The notes under the pieces: generated by a model
Databases searched by the model: none
Seen by the model: the letters and a program-made list of their open reading frames with translations, nothing else
What the model was told of the DNA's origin: nothing
Assembly (NCBI GenBank): GCA_016287075.1
Contig: JAEEVC010000024.1
Span: 1-41,526 of the forward strand
Length of the DNA: 41,526 bases
DNA from: Bacteroidales bacterium
GTDB taxonomy: Bacteria; Bacteroidota; Bacteroidia; Bacteroidales; UBA932
Direction: 5' to 3'
Translations under genes and position numbers: made by a program
Shown: one piece after another, positions 1-8,467 of the stretch
How the letters are laid out: each line of letters begins with the position of its first letter
How positions within the stretch are numbered: the first letter of the stretch is position 1

Positions 1-1
1 C

Positions 2-766
2 GCCAAGGTCATCAAGCTCGACAAGGAGTCCGAACCGGACATCTACAACGCCATCCGCCGCGACGCCCTCCTCGAGAACGTCACCGTGGACAAGGACGGC
101 AAGATCGACTTCAACGACAAGTCCGTCACCGAGAACACCCGCGTCTCCTACCCGATCTACCACATCGAGAAGATCGTCCGTCCGGACAGCCACGGCCCCG
201 CCGCGAAGCAAGTCATCTTCCTCAGCGCCGACGCGTTCGGCGTCCTGCCGCCGGTCTCCATCCTGACCCCCGAGCAGACGAAGTACTACTTCCTCTCCGG
301 TTTCACGGCCAAGCTCGCCGGTACCGAGCGCGGCATCACCGAGCCCACCCCGACCTTCTCCGCCTGCTTCGGCCAGGCCTTCCTGGAGCTCCATCCGACC
401 AAGTACGCCGAGGAACTCGTCAAGAAGATGAAGAAGTCCGGCGCGAAGGCCTACCTCGTGAACACCGGCTGGAACGGCACGGGCAAGCGCATCTCCATCC
501 GTGACACCCGCGGCATCATCGACGCGATCCTCAGCGGTGCGATCGACAAGGCCCCGACCAAGCAGATCCCTTACTTCAACTTCGAGGTTCCCACCAAGCT
601 CGAAGGTGTCGACACCGGCATCCTCGATCCGCGTGACACCTACAAGAACGCCGAAGAATGGGAAGTCAAGGCCAAGGACCTCGCCGCCCGTTTCATCAAG
701 AACTTCCACAAGTACGAATCCAACCGCGCCGGCAAGGCCCTCGTCAAGGCCGGCCCGAAGCTGTAA
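2..766 (+). CDS. pckA: Phosphoenolpyruvate carboxykinase (ATP), C-terminal part
   Basis: Open from the left edge, so the start and N-terminal half lie outside the window; 254 residues remain. The enzyme interconverts oxaloacetate + ATP and PEP + CO2 + ADP in the cytoplasm, in gluconeogenesis or, in many Bacteroidales, in fermentative CO2 fixation. Recognisable family blocks are ENTR-x-[37 protein letters not shown] and [15 protein letters not shown] followed by TRGIIDAI; these belong to the nucleotide- and metal-binding C-terminal domain. No disruption is seen, and the end is the normal family C-terminus. A strong terminator follows, so it is the last gene of its transcript. Confidence 0.95.
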   Translation, partial: AKVIKLDKESEPDIYNAIRRDALLENVTVDKDGKIDFNDKSVTENTRVSYPIYHIEKIVRPDSHGPAAKQVIFLSADAFGVLPPVSILTPEQTKYYFLSGFTAKLAGTERGITEPTPTFSACFGQAFLELHPTKYAEELVKKMKKSGAKAYLVNTGWNGTGKRISIRDTRGIIDAILSGAIDKAPTKQIPYFNFEVPTKLEGVDTGILDPRDTYKNAEEWEVKAKDLAARFIKNFHKYESNRAGKALVKAGPKL

Positions 767-790
767 TCCGTACCTGTTGCACGAAAAAGA

Positions 791-823
791 CGGTCCGGGA
801 GTGCCCCGGGCCGTTTTATTTTT
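791..823 (+). terminator. Rho-independent terminator after pckA
   Basis: A 9-bp GC-rich stem (791-799 with 805-813, one G-T wobble) with a 5-nt loop is followed by a run of ten mostly T bases (814-823). It ends the pckA transcript. Its T tract sits about where a -33 element for the next gene would be. Confidence 0.85.
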
Positions 824-836
824 CGCGGATTGTGCG

Positions 837-844
837 TATTTTTG
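837..844 (+). promoter_or_regulatory. Bacteroidetes-type -7 box for the sugar kinase gene
   Basis: TATTTTTG matches the TAnnTTTG consensus of the primary Bacteroidetes sigma factor and lies 23 nt upstream of the ATG at 868. No clear TTTG -33 element is seen; the T-rich end of the preceding terminator occupies that place. Confidence 0.5.
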
Positions 845-867
845 TACCTTGATAATTGGATACGGCA

Positions 868-1743
868 ATGGCAAAGGAAAAGTGGGTCGTCGGCATCGGC
901 GAAGCGCTCTGGGACCTGCTCCCGGACGGGGCGAAAATCGGCGGGGCGCCGGCGAATTTCGCTTATCACGCCGGACAGTTCGGCCTGAAGGCGCTGGCAA
1001 TCAGCGCTTTGGGTGATGACGCGCTCGGCGATGAGACGGAAAAGGTTCTCCGGGAGAAACTCGACATCTACATGGAGCGGGTTCCCTTCCCGACGGGGAC
1101 GGTCAACGTGACCCTCGACGGGAAAGGCGTCCCGCACTACGAGATCCGCGAAGACGTCGCCTGGGACAACATCCCGTTGACGGAGCGACTGACCGACATC
1201 GCACGGGAGAGCGTCGCCGTCTGCTTCGGTTCCCTTGCCCAGCGCAATCCCGTCTCCCGGGCGGCCATCCGCGCGTTCCTCGCCGCGATGCCGGAAGACG
1301 CGATGAAGATCTTCGACATCAACCTCCGGCAGCATTTCTACGGCAGGGAGGTTGTCGAGAACTCGCTGGAACTCTGCAACATCCTGAAAATCAACGACGA
1401 AGAATTGGCCATTGTCGCCCGGATGTTCGAGATCGACGACCTGCCTTCCGACGAGCAGTGCCGCCGGATCCGCGCCTGCTTCGACCTCGACATGGTCATC
1501 CTGACCTGCGGGACGGCCGGCAGCCATGTCTTCGCAGACGGCGTGGAAAGCCATTTTCCCACGCCGGAAGTGGCGGTGGCCGACACCGTCGGGGCGGGTG
1601 ACGCCTTTACCGGCGCCTTCTGCGCCGCCCTCCTGCAGGGCATGCCCATCGGCAGGGCCCACGAGCGGGCCGTCCGCGTCTCCGCCTATGTCTGCACGCA
1701 AAGCGGAGCCATGCCTCCCCTTCCGCCCGAACTGGCCCGATGA
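868..1743 (+). CDS. PfkB-family carbohydrate kinase (fructokinase-like)
   Basis: Cytoplasmic sugar kinase of 291 residues, the usual length for the ribokinase/PfkB fold. The N-terminal GEALWDLLPDG and IGGAPANFAYHAGQFG blocks form the sugar-binding part; DTVGAGDAFTGAF near residues 238-250 is PfkB signature 2 with the catalytic Asp and anion hole. The pattern is closest to fructokinases (ScrK type), but the substrate cannot be fixed from sequence. ATG 868 is preferred over an in-frame TTG at 856 because it is a standard start and leaves a short leader after the -7 box. The stop overlaps the start of the MATE gene by 4 nt (ATGA), so the two are co-transcribed. Confidence 0.85.
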   Translation: MAKEKWVVGIGEALWDLLPDGAKIGGAPANFAYHAGQFGLKALAISALGDDALGDETEKVLREKLDIYMERVPFPTGTVNVTLDGKGVPHYEIREDVAWDNIPLTERLTDIARESVAVCFGSLAQRNPVSRAAIRAFLAAMPEDAMKIFDINLRQHFYGREVVENSLELCNILKINDEELAIVARMFEIDDLPSDEQCRRIRACFDLDMVILTCGTAGSHVFADGVESHFPTPEVAVADTVGAGDAFTGAFCAALLQGMPIGRAHERAVRVSAYVCTQSGAMPPLPPELAR

Positions 1744-3107
1744 CGAAGAAGGACCTCCTGCTCGGAAAAATCCGCTCCGGCGCACCGCTGACATCCCGCC
1801 AGCAGTTGTCGCTGTGCCTCCTGCTCAGCTACCCTGCCATTATCGCGCAACTTTCCTCCGTGCTGATGCAGTACATCGACACCGCCATGGTCGGCCACCT
1901 CGGTGCGGCCGCCGGGGCCTCGATCGGCCTCGTCTCGACCTGCATGTGGCTGCTCGGCGGCTTCTGCATGGCCGCGACGAGCGGCTTCTCCGTCCAGGTC
2001 GCCCACCGCATCGGTGCGAATGACTTCGCCGGCGCCCGGGACGTCCTCCGGCAGGGACTCCTCTGCGCCCTGCTCTTTTCCGTCGCCATCGCCCTCGCCG
2101 GCGCCGCCGTCTCCGGGCCGCTCCCCCGCTGGCTCGGCGGCGGAGAGGATATCTGCGGCGACGCCTCCCGGTATTTCCTCCTCGTGTCGCTGTTCATTCC
2201 TGCCATGCAGATCGACTGGATGTGCGCGGCCATGCTCCAGGCCAGCGGGGAAATGCGGATCCCCAGCCTGCTGAATATCAACATGTGCCTGCTGGATGTC
2301 GGGTTCAACTACCTGTTCATCTATGTCCTCGACATGGGGGTCACAGGCGCCGCCCTCGGCACCGGGCTCGCAGAGGTGATCACGGCGCTCCTGATGCTGT
2401 ATTTCCTGTCCGTACGGTCGCCGGAACTGAACCTGCGGCAGGAGCGGGGCTCCTTCCGTCCGACCCGTCCGGTCCTCGGGAAAGCATGGGGGATCAGCGG
2501 TCCGATGGCCCTCCAGAACATCCTGATGCGGGGGGCATACATTGCCTCCACGGTCATCGTCGCCCCGCTCGGTACCATCGCCATCGCCTCCAATTCCTTC
2601 GCCGTGACCGCTGAGAGTTTCTGCTACATGCCGGGCTACGGCATCGCGGACGCCGCGACCACCCTGGTCGGCCAGTCCGTCGGCGCCGGCCGGAAGCCGC
2701 TCGCCACGCGCTTCGCCTGGACCACGACCCTGCTCGGCATGGCCGTCATGACCTTCCTCGCAGGCATCATGTACGCCTTTGCACCCGGCATCATGGGCAT
2801 GCTGACGCCCGACGGCGAAGTGGTCCGTCTCGGGTCGGAAGTGCTTCGGATCGAGGCGTTTGCAGAAACGGGCTATGCGGCGTCCATCGTCGCCTACGGC
2901 GCCTTCGTCGGCGCCGGCGACACCCGCTGGCCGAGCGTCATGAACTTCGGGTCGATGTGGGTCGTCCGCATCCTCCCGGCCATCTTCCTGACCCGGATCT
3001 ACGGACTCAAGGGGGTCTGGCTGGCCATGGCGGTGGAACTGACCTTCCGCGGAACCATCTTCCTCATCCGGCTCATCCGGGGCCGGTGGCTCAAAGGAAT
3101 CCTATAA
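1740..3107 (+). CDS. MATE-family efflux transporter
   Basis: A 455-residue integral membrane protein with about 12 hydrophobic segments and two homologous halves, the normal size for MATE (multidrug and toxic compound extrusion) Na+- or H+-coupled exporters. Typical early sequence is IAQLSSVLMQYIDTAMVGHLGAAAGASIGL, with a repeat-related block after GPMALQNILMRGAYIAS and a later VGQSVGAGR. The substrate is unknown. It begins inside the stop codon of the kinase gene. Its 3' end overlaps the converging metallo-hydrolase gene by 6 bp. Confidence 0.88.
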   Translation: MTKKDLLLGKIRSGAPLTSRQQLSLCLLLSYPAIIAQLSSVLMQYIDTAMVGHLGAAAGASIGLVSTCMWLLGGFCMAATSGFSVQVAHRIGANDFAGARDVLRQGLLCALLFSVAIALAGAAVSGPLPRWLGGGEDICGDASRYFLLVSLFIPAMQIDWMCAAMLQASGEMRIPSLLNINMCLLDVGFNYLFIYVLDMGVTGAALGTGLAEVITALLMLYFLSVRSPELNLRQERGSFRPTRPVLGKAWGISGPMALQNILMRGAYIASTVIVAPLGTIAIASNSFAVTAESFCYMPGYGIADAATTLVGQSVGAGRKPLATRFAWTTTLLGMAVMTFLAGIMYAFAPGIMGMLTPDGEVVRLGSEVLRIEAFAETGYAASIVAYGAFVGAGDTRWPSVMNFGSMWVVRILPAIFLTRIYGLKGVWLAMAVELTFRGTIFLIRLIRGRWLKGIL

Positions 3108-3920
3108 GGTAAGGAGCGGCGTGGAAATGCCGCGCGGCAGGACCCGCAGATGGACGTCCGCGGGATCGACACCCATCCCGCGCAGCGTTTCCGCCGCATT
3201 GTCGTACGCGCGCTGCGGCGTGTTGTTGTTGCCGCTCAGGTGGCAGAGGAACAGGTTCTTCAGCGACGGGTGCCAGAAGGTGCGGATGGCTTCGGCGCAG
3301 GCGTCGTTGCTCAGGTGGCCGTATCCCTGGCAGATCCGCATCTTGAGTTCGTGGGGATAATCCCCGCCCAGGAGCATGTCCACGTCGAAATTGGACTCCA
3401 CCACGACCGTGTCCGCCGCTTTCGCGAAGGCCATCGCCTCGGGCGTGACGTGGCCGAGATCCGTCATCAGCACGAAGCGGTGCCCTTCCGCCCGGATGGC
3501 ATAGCCCACCGTCTGGGTCGCATCATGGGGAACGACAAAATACTGGACCTCAAAACCTTCCGCCACTTCATTCCAGCAGTCCGCCGCGAGGTCGTGGCGG
3601 CAGGGTCCCAGATAGTCGGCCGTGAAACTGTGGTGCAGGAGCGCATCCTGGAGGACCGGCGTCGTGAAGACCGGCAGGGAAAGCCGCTTGCACAGCGAGC
3701 CGAGATGGCGGATATGGTCGAGATGGTCATGGGTGACGAGAACCCCGCGGAGACAGTCCGTGCCCAGCCCCAGCGCGTCCAGTTCCCTGCGGAGGCGGCG
3801 GAGGCTCATGCCCGCATCGATCAGGATGCCGTACGGAAGCGCCAGCGGATTATCGGGGACCCGCAGGAGCAGCGAACAGTTTCCGCAGCTGCCGGACGTG
3901 AAGCTGATAAAACGGATCAT
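3102..3920 (-). CDS. MBL-fold metallo-hydrolase, WalJ/YycJ type
   Basis: A 272-residue cytoplasmic metallo-beta-lactamase-fold protein. The opening FISFTSGSCGNC and GILIDAGMS are typical of the YycJ/WalJ/VicX subgroup, and THDHLDH at residues 63-69 is the metal-binding motif. Later metal ligands are visible in MTDLGHV, VESNFD and LFLCHLSG. The subgroup has been linked to cell-wall homeostasis or nuclease activity in other phyla; the role here is unproven. ATG 3920 is chosen because it overlaps the stop of the upstream TPR gene (ATGA) and matches the family N-terminus; an upstream in-frame ATG at 4007 would lie inside the TPR gene. Confidence 0.85.
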   Translation of the reverse strand: MIRFISFTSGSCGNCSLLLRVPDNPLALPYGILIDAGMSLRRLRRELDALGLGTDCLRGVLVTHDHLDHIRHLGSLCKRLSLPVFTTPVLQDALLHHSFTADYLGPCRHDLAADCWNEVAEGFEVQYFVVPHDATQTVGYAIRAEGHRFVLMTDLGHVTPEAMAFAKAADTVVVESNFDVDMLLGGDYPHELKMRICQGYGHLSNDACAEAIRTFWHPSLKNLFLCHLSGNNNTPQRAYDNAAETLRGMGVDPADVHLRVLPRGISTPLLTL

Positions 3921-5956
3921 CGGTTCTGTTCCTCCGCACAGTAACGGGAAATAACGCTGTAGGAATCCTTGACGCCGAGCTCGCCGGCCCGGGACAGGTC
4001 GATGCATCCTTTCTCCTTGTCTTTCAGATAGATCAGTAGGAGTCCCCGGTTGAAATAGGCATCTCCCATGTAAGGGTACAGCCGGATGGCCTTGTCGTAA
4101 CTGTCGATGGCGTTGACCAACTGGGAGGACAGGCAGTACAGGTTGCCGAGGTCGAAGTGGATGTACGGCACGCTGCCGAGGATATCCGCTGCCTGTTCCA
4201 GGTCCGCGATGGCCTCGGAATAGTCGTAACTGGTGGTCACCTGGTCGCGGACGCGGGCGCGGGTATTGCCCTTGTCGTCCATCGTCAGGGTCTGGACATT
4301 CGTCTCCATGGACGCGATGAAATCGATCATCTCTGCCCGCAGGACACCGCGGTTCATCAGGTAGAAGGCCTTGTACAGTTCCTCATAGCGGTCGCCGGTC
4401 GCCGCAATCGCCTTCTCATAATGGAGCATCGCGCTGTTGTAGCGCTTCGCGTCGATGTCCGCAAGCGCCTTCAGGAACTCCCGCCGGGACGATTCGGGCC
4501 CTTCGAAGGCGGAATCCGCCGTGCCCAGCTGCAAGGCGGTCTCGCGGCCGGAGAGGTATTTTTCGTCGTTGGTGACGACCACCGGCAGGGATAGGCCGGC
4601 GAGGAAGCGGTCGAGCAGCGGGTTCTCATAGCGGCGCTCGAGGGCATAGAACGTGTCGTCGCGGCTGTCCGTCAGGACGAATTTGTACAGGGGCCGCAGG
4701 TTGATGTCCACGTCGCGGTGCTGGAGCAGCTCGTCGTCGAAGTCCTTCTTGGCGAAATCCGCGTCCAGGGCCAGCAAGGTGTTGTATTTCTGGGTCGTGT
4801 CGGCGAAGGAGACGCCGTCGAAACCCGTCTTGTTGCGATACTCCTGGACCTTGCGGTTGGCGGTCTTGTAGTCCTCGCGGGACGCCCGGTTCATGCCGAG
4901 CTGCAGCTCGACATAGGAGCGGTTCATATAAGCCTTCGCGAAGTCGGGATAGAGCTCGATCGCCTTGTTGTAATCGGCCAGGGCGTCCTCCCAGCGGCCC
5001 ATGCCCGAGAAGAAGGCGGCCCGGTTGTAGTAGGCCAGCACGTTCTTCGGGTTGATGTTGATGACCCGGTCCATGTCTTCCAGGGCGTTCGCATAGTCCC
5101 CCACCTGGGCCCGGATCAGGCTGCGGTTGTACAGGGTCAGCGCATTGCCGGGTTCGAATTCCAGGACCTTGTTCAGGTCGGCCATCGCCTCGTTGAGCCG
5201 GGACTGCTCGTAGTACATGAGCGCGCGGTTGAAATAGGCGAAGGTGTTGGCGGTGTCCAGTTCGACCGCCTTGTCCATATCCGCGATGGCGTCATCATAG
5301 CGGCCCTGCGCCGCGAAGAGCCGGCCCCGGCGGACATAGCCCTCCGGCTCGAAGCGGTCGAGCTTGATGGCTTTGTTATAATCGTTTACGGCCTTCAGCG
5401 TATCGCCGAGGAAAAGGTGGGAGGCACCGCGGTTCAGGTAGGCCGACGGATCTTTCGGCTCCTGCCGGATGTAACGGTCGAAGTCCCGGACCGCCGGCTC
5501 GAACTGCTGGGAGAGGAAATAGGTCACCCCGCGCGTGAAATACAGGCCCGTCAGGCCCGGCCGGAGCGAAATCGCCTTCTCCAGGTCCTCCAGGGCCGCA
5601 TCGTAACGGCCGAAACGGTTCTGCGTAATGGCCCGGTAATGATAGCCGGAGGTGAAGACGGGATTCAGGCGGATGGCCGTGTCGAAGTCCCGCTGGGAGC
5701 CCCGGATGTCGCCGAGGTTGTACTTCGCGATGCCCCGGTAGAAGAAGGTCCAGTAGTCGGTCGTGTCCAGGCGGGCCAGCACGTTGAACTGCGTGATGGC
5801 TTCCGCCCATTTACCCTCCGAGAGGGCGTTCCTGCCCCGGAAGGAAAAGACGTCCTTGTCATACTGGGCGCGCGCAAGCGGGGCTGCCAGCGGCAGGAAG
5901 GCCACGAGCAGGACAAGGCGCAGGACGGCGGAAAGGATATGACAGGATGCTTTCAA
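3917..5956 (-). CDS. Secreted tetratricopeptide-repeat protein
   Basis: A 679-residue protein with an N-terminal signal peptide ending near LARA-QYD, then about ten consecutive 34-residue TPR units (for example YFNRALMYYEQSRLNEAMADLNKVLEFEPGN), a less regular middle, and further TPRs near the C-terminus. TPR arrays act as protein-binding scaffolds; no catalytic domain is seen. The start is taken as TTG 5956, because no in-frame ATG gives a signal peptide; upstream ATGs add a long unconserved tail that runs into the divergent gene and lie upstream of the apparent promoter. The TTG is only 9 nt from the -7 box, so the leader would be very short. It is followed by the metallo-hydrolase in one operon. 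Confidence 0.8.
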   Translation of the reverse strand: MKASCHILSAVLRLVLLVAFLPLAAPLARAQYDKDVFSFRGRNALSEGKWAEAITQFNVLARLDTTDYWTFFYRGIAKYNLGDIRGSQRDFDTAIRLNPVFTSGYHYRAITQNRFGRYDAALEDLEKAISLRPGLTGLYFTRGVTYFLSQQFEPAVRDFDRYIRQEPKDPSAYLNRGASHLFLGDTLKAVNDYNKAIKLDRFEPEGYVRRGRLFAAQGRYDDAIADMDKAVELDTANTFAYFNRALMYYEQSRLNEAMADLNKVLEFEPGNALTLYNRSLIRAQVGDYANALEDMDRVININPKNVLAYYNRAAFFSGMGRWEDALADYNKAIELYPDFAKAYMNRSYVELQLGMNRASREDYKTANRKVQEYRNKTGFDGVSFADTTQKYNTLLALDADFAKKDFDDELLQHRDVDINLRPLYKFVLTDSRDDTFYALERRYENPLLDRFLAGLSLPVVVTNDEKYLSGRETALQLGTADSAFEGPESSRREFLKALADIDAKRYNSAMLHYEKAIAATGDRYEELYKAFYLMNRGVLRAEMIDFIASMETNVQTLTMDDKGNTRARVRDQVTTSYDYSEAIADLEQAADILGSVPYIHFDLGNLYCLSSQLVNAIDSYDKAIRLYPYMGDAYFNRGLLLIYLKDKEKGCIDLSRAGELGVKDSYSVISRYCAEEQNR

Positions 5957-5965
5957 ACCAAGATA

Positions 5966-5973
5966 CAAAGATA
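5966..5973 (-). promoter_or_regulatory. -7 box for the TPR gene
   Basis: TATCTTTG on the minus strand matches TAnnTTTG. It lies 9 nt before the TTG start, implying a leader of only a few nucleotides. Confidence 0.55.
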
Positions 5974-6016
5974 AACATTTATTGTGCCATCCGGGCCGCG
6001 TGCGCAAAAAAATACG

Positions 6017-6024
6017 TATCTTTG
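6017..6024 (+). promoter_or_regulatory. -7 box for the M28-like gene
   Basis: TATCTTTG on the plus strand lies 23 nt upstream of the GTG start at 6048. Together with the minus-strand copy at 5966-5973 it forms a divergent promoter region of about 90 bp. Confidence 0.55.
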
Positions 6025-6047
6025 CCGGGTTTGCGAACGGCGGTTCC

Positions 6048-7058
6048 GTGAAAACAAAGGCCATCATATCCGTTTTCCTCTTCCTTGCGCTGGGATTCCT
6101 TCCGGCGCGGGCGGCCTCCCCCGCACCGCCCCGGAACGTCCGCATCAGCCCCCGGAATGCCGAAAAACTGGTTTCAAAGCAGTCGCTCCGCGAGGACGTA
6201 TCCTTCCTCGCCGACACGCTCTGCGGCGGCCGCCGCATCGGGTCCGGCGGCAGCGGCATGGCCTCGTTCTGGATTGCCGAGCAGTTCGGTTCGCTCGGAC
6301 TCAAGCCCTTCGGCGGCAGTTGGTTCCAGTGCTTTCCCACCCCTACCGGCGAGACCGGCCACAATGTCGTCGGCATGCTCCCCGGAAACAGCCCCGACGC
6401 CCGCTATGTCATCATCGGCGCCCACTTCGACCACCTGGGGACGCTCAAGGGCGTCCTTTATCCGGGCGCGGACAGCAATGCCTCGGGCGTAGCGGCCATG
6501 GTCCACCTCGCCCGCATGCTCCAGTATATGGCCCGGATTGACCGCCCCTTCCGGAAGAACGTGATTTTCATTGCTTTCGACGGGAAGGAGAACAACATGG
6601 CCGGTTCCCATGAACTGATGCGCCGCCTCAGCGAGGGACGGCTTGCGGACCCGGTGACCGGCGTTCCCATCCGCAAGGGGCAGGTGGACCTGATGGTCAA
6701 TCTCGACCAGGTCGGCAGCACGCTCGCCCCCATCACCCCGGGCCGGAAGGATTACCTGATCATGCTCGCCGGAGAGAAGAGCACCTGCAAGGCGGCCCTC
6801 GCGGCCGCGAACAACCGGGAGCGGCTCAACCTGGACCTCGGGTTCTCGTATTACGGCAGCCGGGATTTCACCAAGATCTTCTTCCGGCGCATCTGCGACC
6901 AGCGCCCCTTCCTCGAGGCCGGCATCGAATCCGTCCTCGTCACTTCGGGCATCACCCTCAACAACAACAAGCCCTATGACAACGCCGCTTCCCTGGACTA
7001 TGACGTCTTCCGGAAGCGGGTTATCCTGCTGTATTACTGGCTGATCCGCAGCCTGTAG
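6048..7058 (+). CDS. M28-family metallopeptidase-like protein, active site incomplete
   Basis: A 336-residue exported protein; GTG 6048 gives a clean signal peptide (VKTKAIISVFLFLALGFLPARAA). The M28 fold is shown by VIIGAHFDHLG (zinc His), GADSNASGVAAM (bridging Asp) and MVNLDQVGS. Two usual residues seem to be missing. The general-base Glu of the normal G-E-E motif is Lys (FDGKENNMAGS), and the last zinc His before the C-terminus is not visible in NNNKPYDNAASLDYD. It may be a binding protein or have altered chemistry. It is monocistronic; its stop abuts the converging lipoprotein gene with no gap. Confidence 0.75.
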   Translation: MKTKAIISVFLFLALGFLPARAASPAPPRNVRISPRNAEKLVSKQSLREDVSFLADTLCGGRRIGSGGSGMASFWIAEQFGSLGLKPFGGSWFQCFPTPTGETGHNVVGMLPGNSPDARYVIIGAHFDHLGTLKGVLYPGADSNASGVAAMVHLARMLQYMARIDRPFRKNVIFIAFDGKENNMAGSHELMRRLSEGRLADPVTGVPIRKGQVDLMVNLDQVGSTLAPITPGRKDYLIMLAGEKSTCKAALAAANNRERLNLDLGFSYYGSRDFTKIFFRRICDQRPFLEAGIESVLVTSGITLNNNKPYDNAASLDYDVFRKRVILLYYWLIRSL

Positions 7059-8453
7059 CTACCAGCGCGCCTCGATCGTGTAGGGAACGCCGTTCAGCAC
7101 GCCGGTCTTGCCGGAATAGACGAACCGGCGGCCGACGTTCCGGGCCGGATCGGTAATGACTTCCGTCGCCGTAACCGTCGTCGCGCAGCGGACCGTGACA
7201 TACCACAAACCGGCCTCCAGCCGGCCTGTAACGAGGGTTTGATGGGCGCCAGGCACCTTCGCGGAATAGTCGGGCGTATTCTCCGGGAATGCGAAACCGT
7301 CCTTCTTCAGATAGACTTCCAGGTCATAGTCACCCTGCCCCTGTACCTCGACGGTCAATGCCGGCACCGCGGCGGGAAGGTGGATGACGAAATGGTGGCA
7401 CTGCAGGTCGCCGATGGCCGTGTAGGCGGGTTCATTGTCCTCCGTCCCCTTCGTCATGGGAATCATGTCGCCGTTGCGGAGGACGCCCTTGACCTTCGCC
7501 GCCCCGCTGCCGTCCCAGGCATACCGGAACATCGAAGCCGTCAGGTTCAGCACGTCGCCGGAAGCGGCATCCTCGGGATGGGAGCCCGTCACGACCAGCC
7601 GCCCGGAGGTCGCCGAGGCCTTGTAGGCCCAGACACCGGGGCGGTCATAGAAACGCGCATTGCGGGAATTCCGGCCGGCCTGGTCCTTGAACAGGGCGAT
7701 GACTTCCGTGCCGGCCGGCGCCGTGTCCATGAAGCCGCCGCCATTGTGTCGGGCGCCGGTGACAAGGGTCCCCCAGGAGGGGCCGTAATACTTTTCAAAG
7801 GTTTCCGAGACCATCTCCATGTCGATGGAGGAGCTGCTCACGCCCGTACCGACCATCTTGCCCTCTTCCCAGATATTGAAATAGGGCATCAGGCCGCCGG
7901 CGGCATACTTCCCGGACAGATAGGCGCCGGCGCAGGAGCCCACGTAGGAGCCGCCGTTGTCATAAAAGGTCTTGACGCGGCTGCGTCCCGTCGTGCCGAG
8001 CGTCTCGCCGTGGGGGCCGGAATGCCCGCCGAAAACATAGATCATGCGGAAACGCGGCGCTCCGTCCGGATACAGCAGCACGCCGTTCACGTCGTCGGCC
8101 GTGCCCCGGATCAGTTCGGACTGCAGGGCCTTGTCGCTGTCGGTGAAGCCCATGTTGACATTGTCGATGGTGGAGAGGAAATACTCCGCGTCGGTGATGC
8201 CGGTCTTTTCCATCGCATAGGGAAGGCGGCCGTTGATGACGACGCCGTTTTCCTTGATGCCGGGATTCAGTTCACAGCCGCCGTCGAGGAAGATGTCCTT
8301 GTAATAGGCCGTGTTCAGCACGTCCGTGGGGACCATGGCCAGGATGGAGTCCTCATCCAGCTGGGGGACGGGCTCCGGAAGGGGTTCTTTCCGGCAGGCG
8401 GATATGACCGCGGTGACAGCCGCAAACAGCAGGGGGATCCAGTATCTTTTCAT
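7059..8453 (-). CDS. Lipoprotein with glutamine-amidotransferase-like (BPL_N-type) domain and PPC domain
   Basis: A 464-residue predicted lipoprotein (lipobox VISAC, Cys20). Residues about 50-330 resemble the class I GATase-like fold of BPL_N proteins, with a nucleophile elbow GGSYVGSCAGAYLSG placing Cys174 as the candidate nucleophile and a preceding IYVFGGHSGPHGE. Residues about 355-440 look like a bacterial pre-peptidase C-terminal (PPC) beta-sandwich (HHFVIHLP, DYDLEVYLKKDG, LEAGLWYVTV). The substrate is unknown; extracytoplasmic GATase-like folds can be peptidases or amidases. It lies 14 nt after the glycosyltransferase gene and is probably co-transcribed with it. Confidence 0.7.
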   Translation of the reverse strand: MKRYWIPLLFAAVTAVISACRKEPLPEPVPQLDEDSILAMVPTDVLNTAYYKDIFLDGGCELNPGIKENGVVINGRLPYAMEKTGITDAEYFLSTIDNVNMGFTDSDKALQSELIRGTADDVNGVLLYPDGAPRFRMIYVFGGHSGPHGETLGTTGRSRVKTFYDNGGSYVGSCAGAYLSGKYAAGGLMPYFNIWEEGKMVGTGVSSSSIDMEMVSETFEKYYGPSWGTLVTGARHNGGGFMDTAPAGTEVIALFKDQAGRNSRNARFYDRPGVWAYKASATSGRLVVTGSHPEDAASGDVLNLTASMFRYAWDGSGAAKVKGVLRNGDMIPMTKGTEDNEPAYTAIGDLQCHHFVIHLPAAVPALTVEVQGQGDYDLEVYLKKDGFAFPENTPDYSAKVPGAHQTLVTGRLEAGLWYVTVRCATTVTATEVITDPARNVGRRFVYSGKTGVLNGVPYTIEARW

Positions 8454-8467
8454 GGGGTTCAGATAAC

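Noticed and set aside
501..1016. Arg/Ser/Pro-rich plus-strand frame across the end of pckA
   Set aside because: It is an out-of-frame shadow that crosses a terminator and a promoter.
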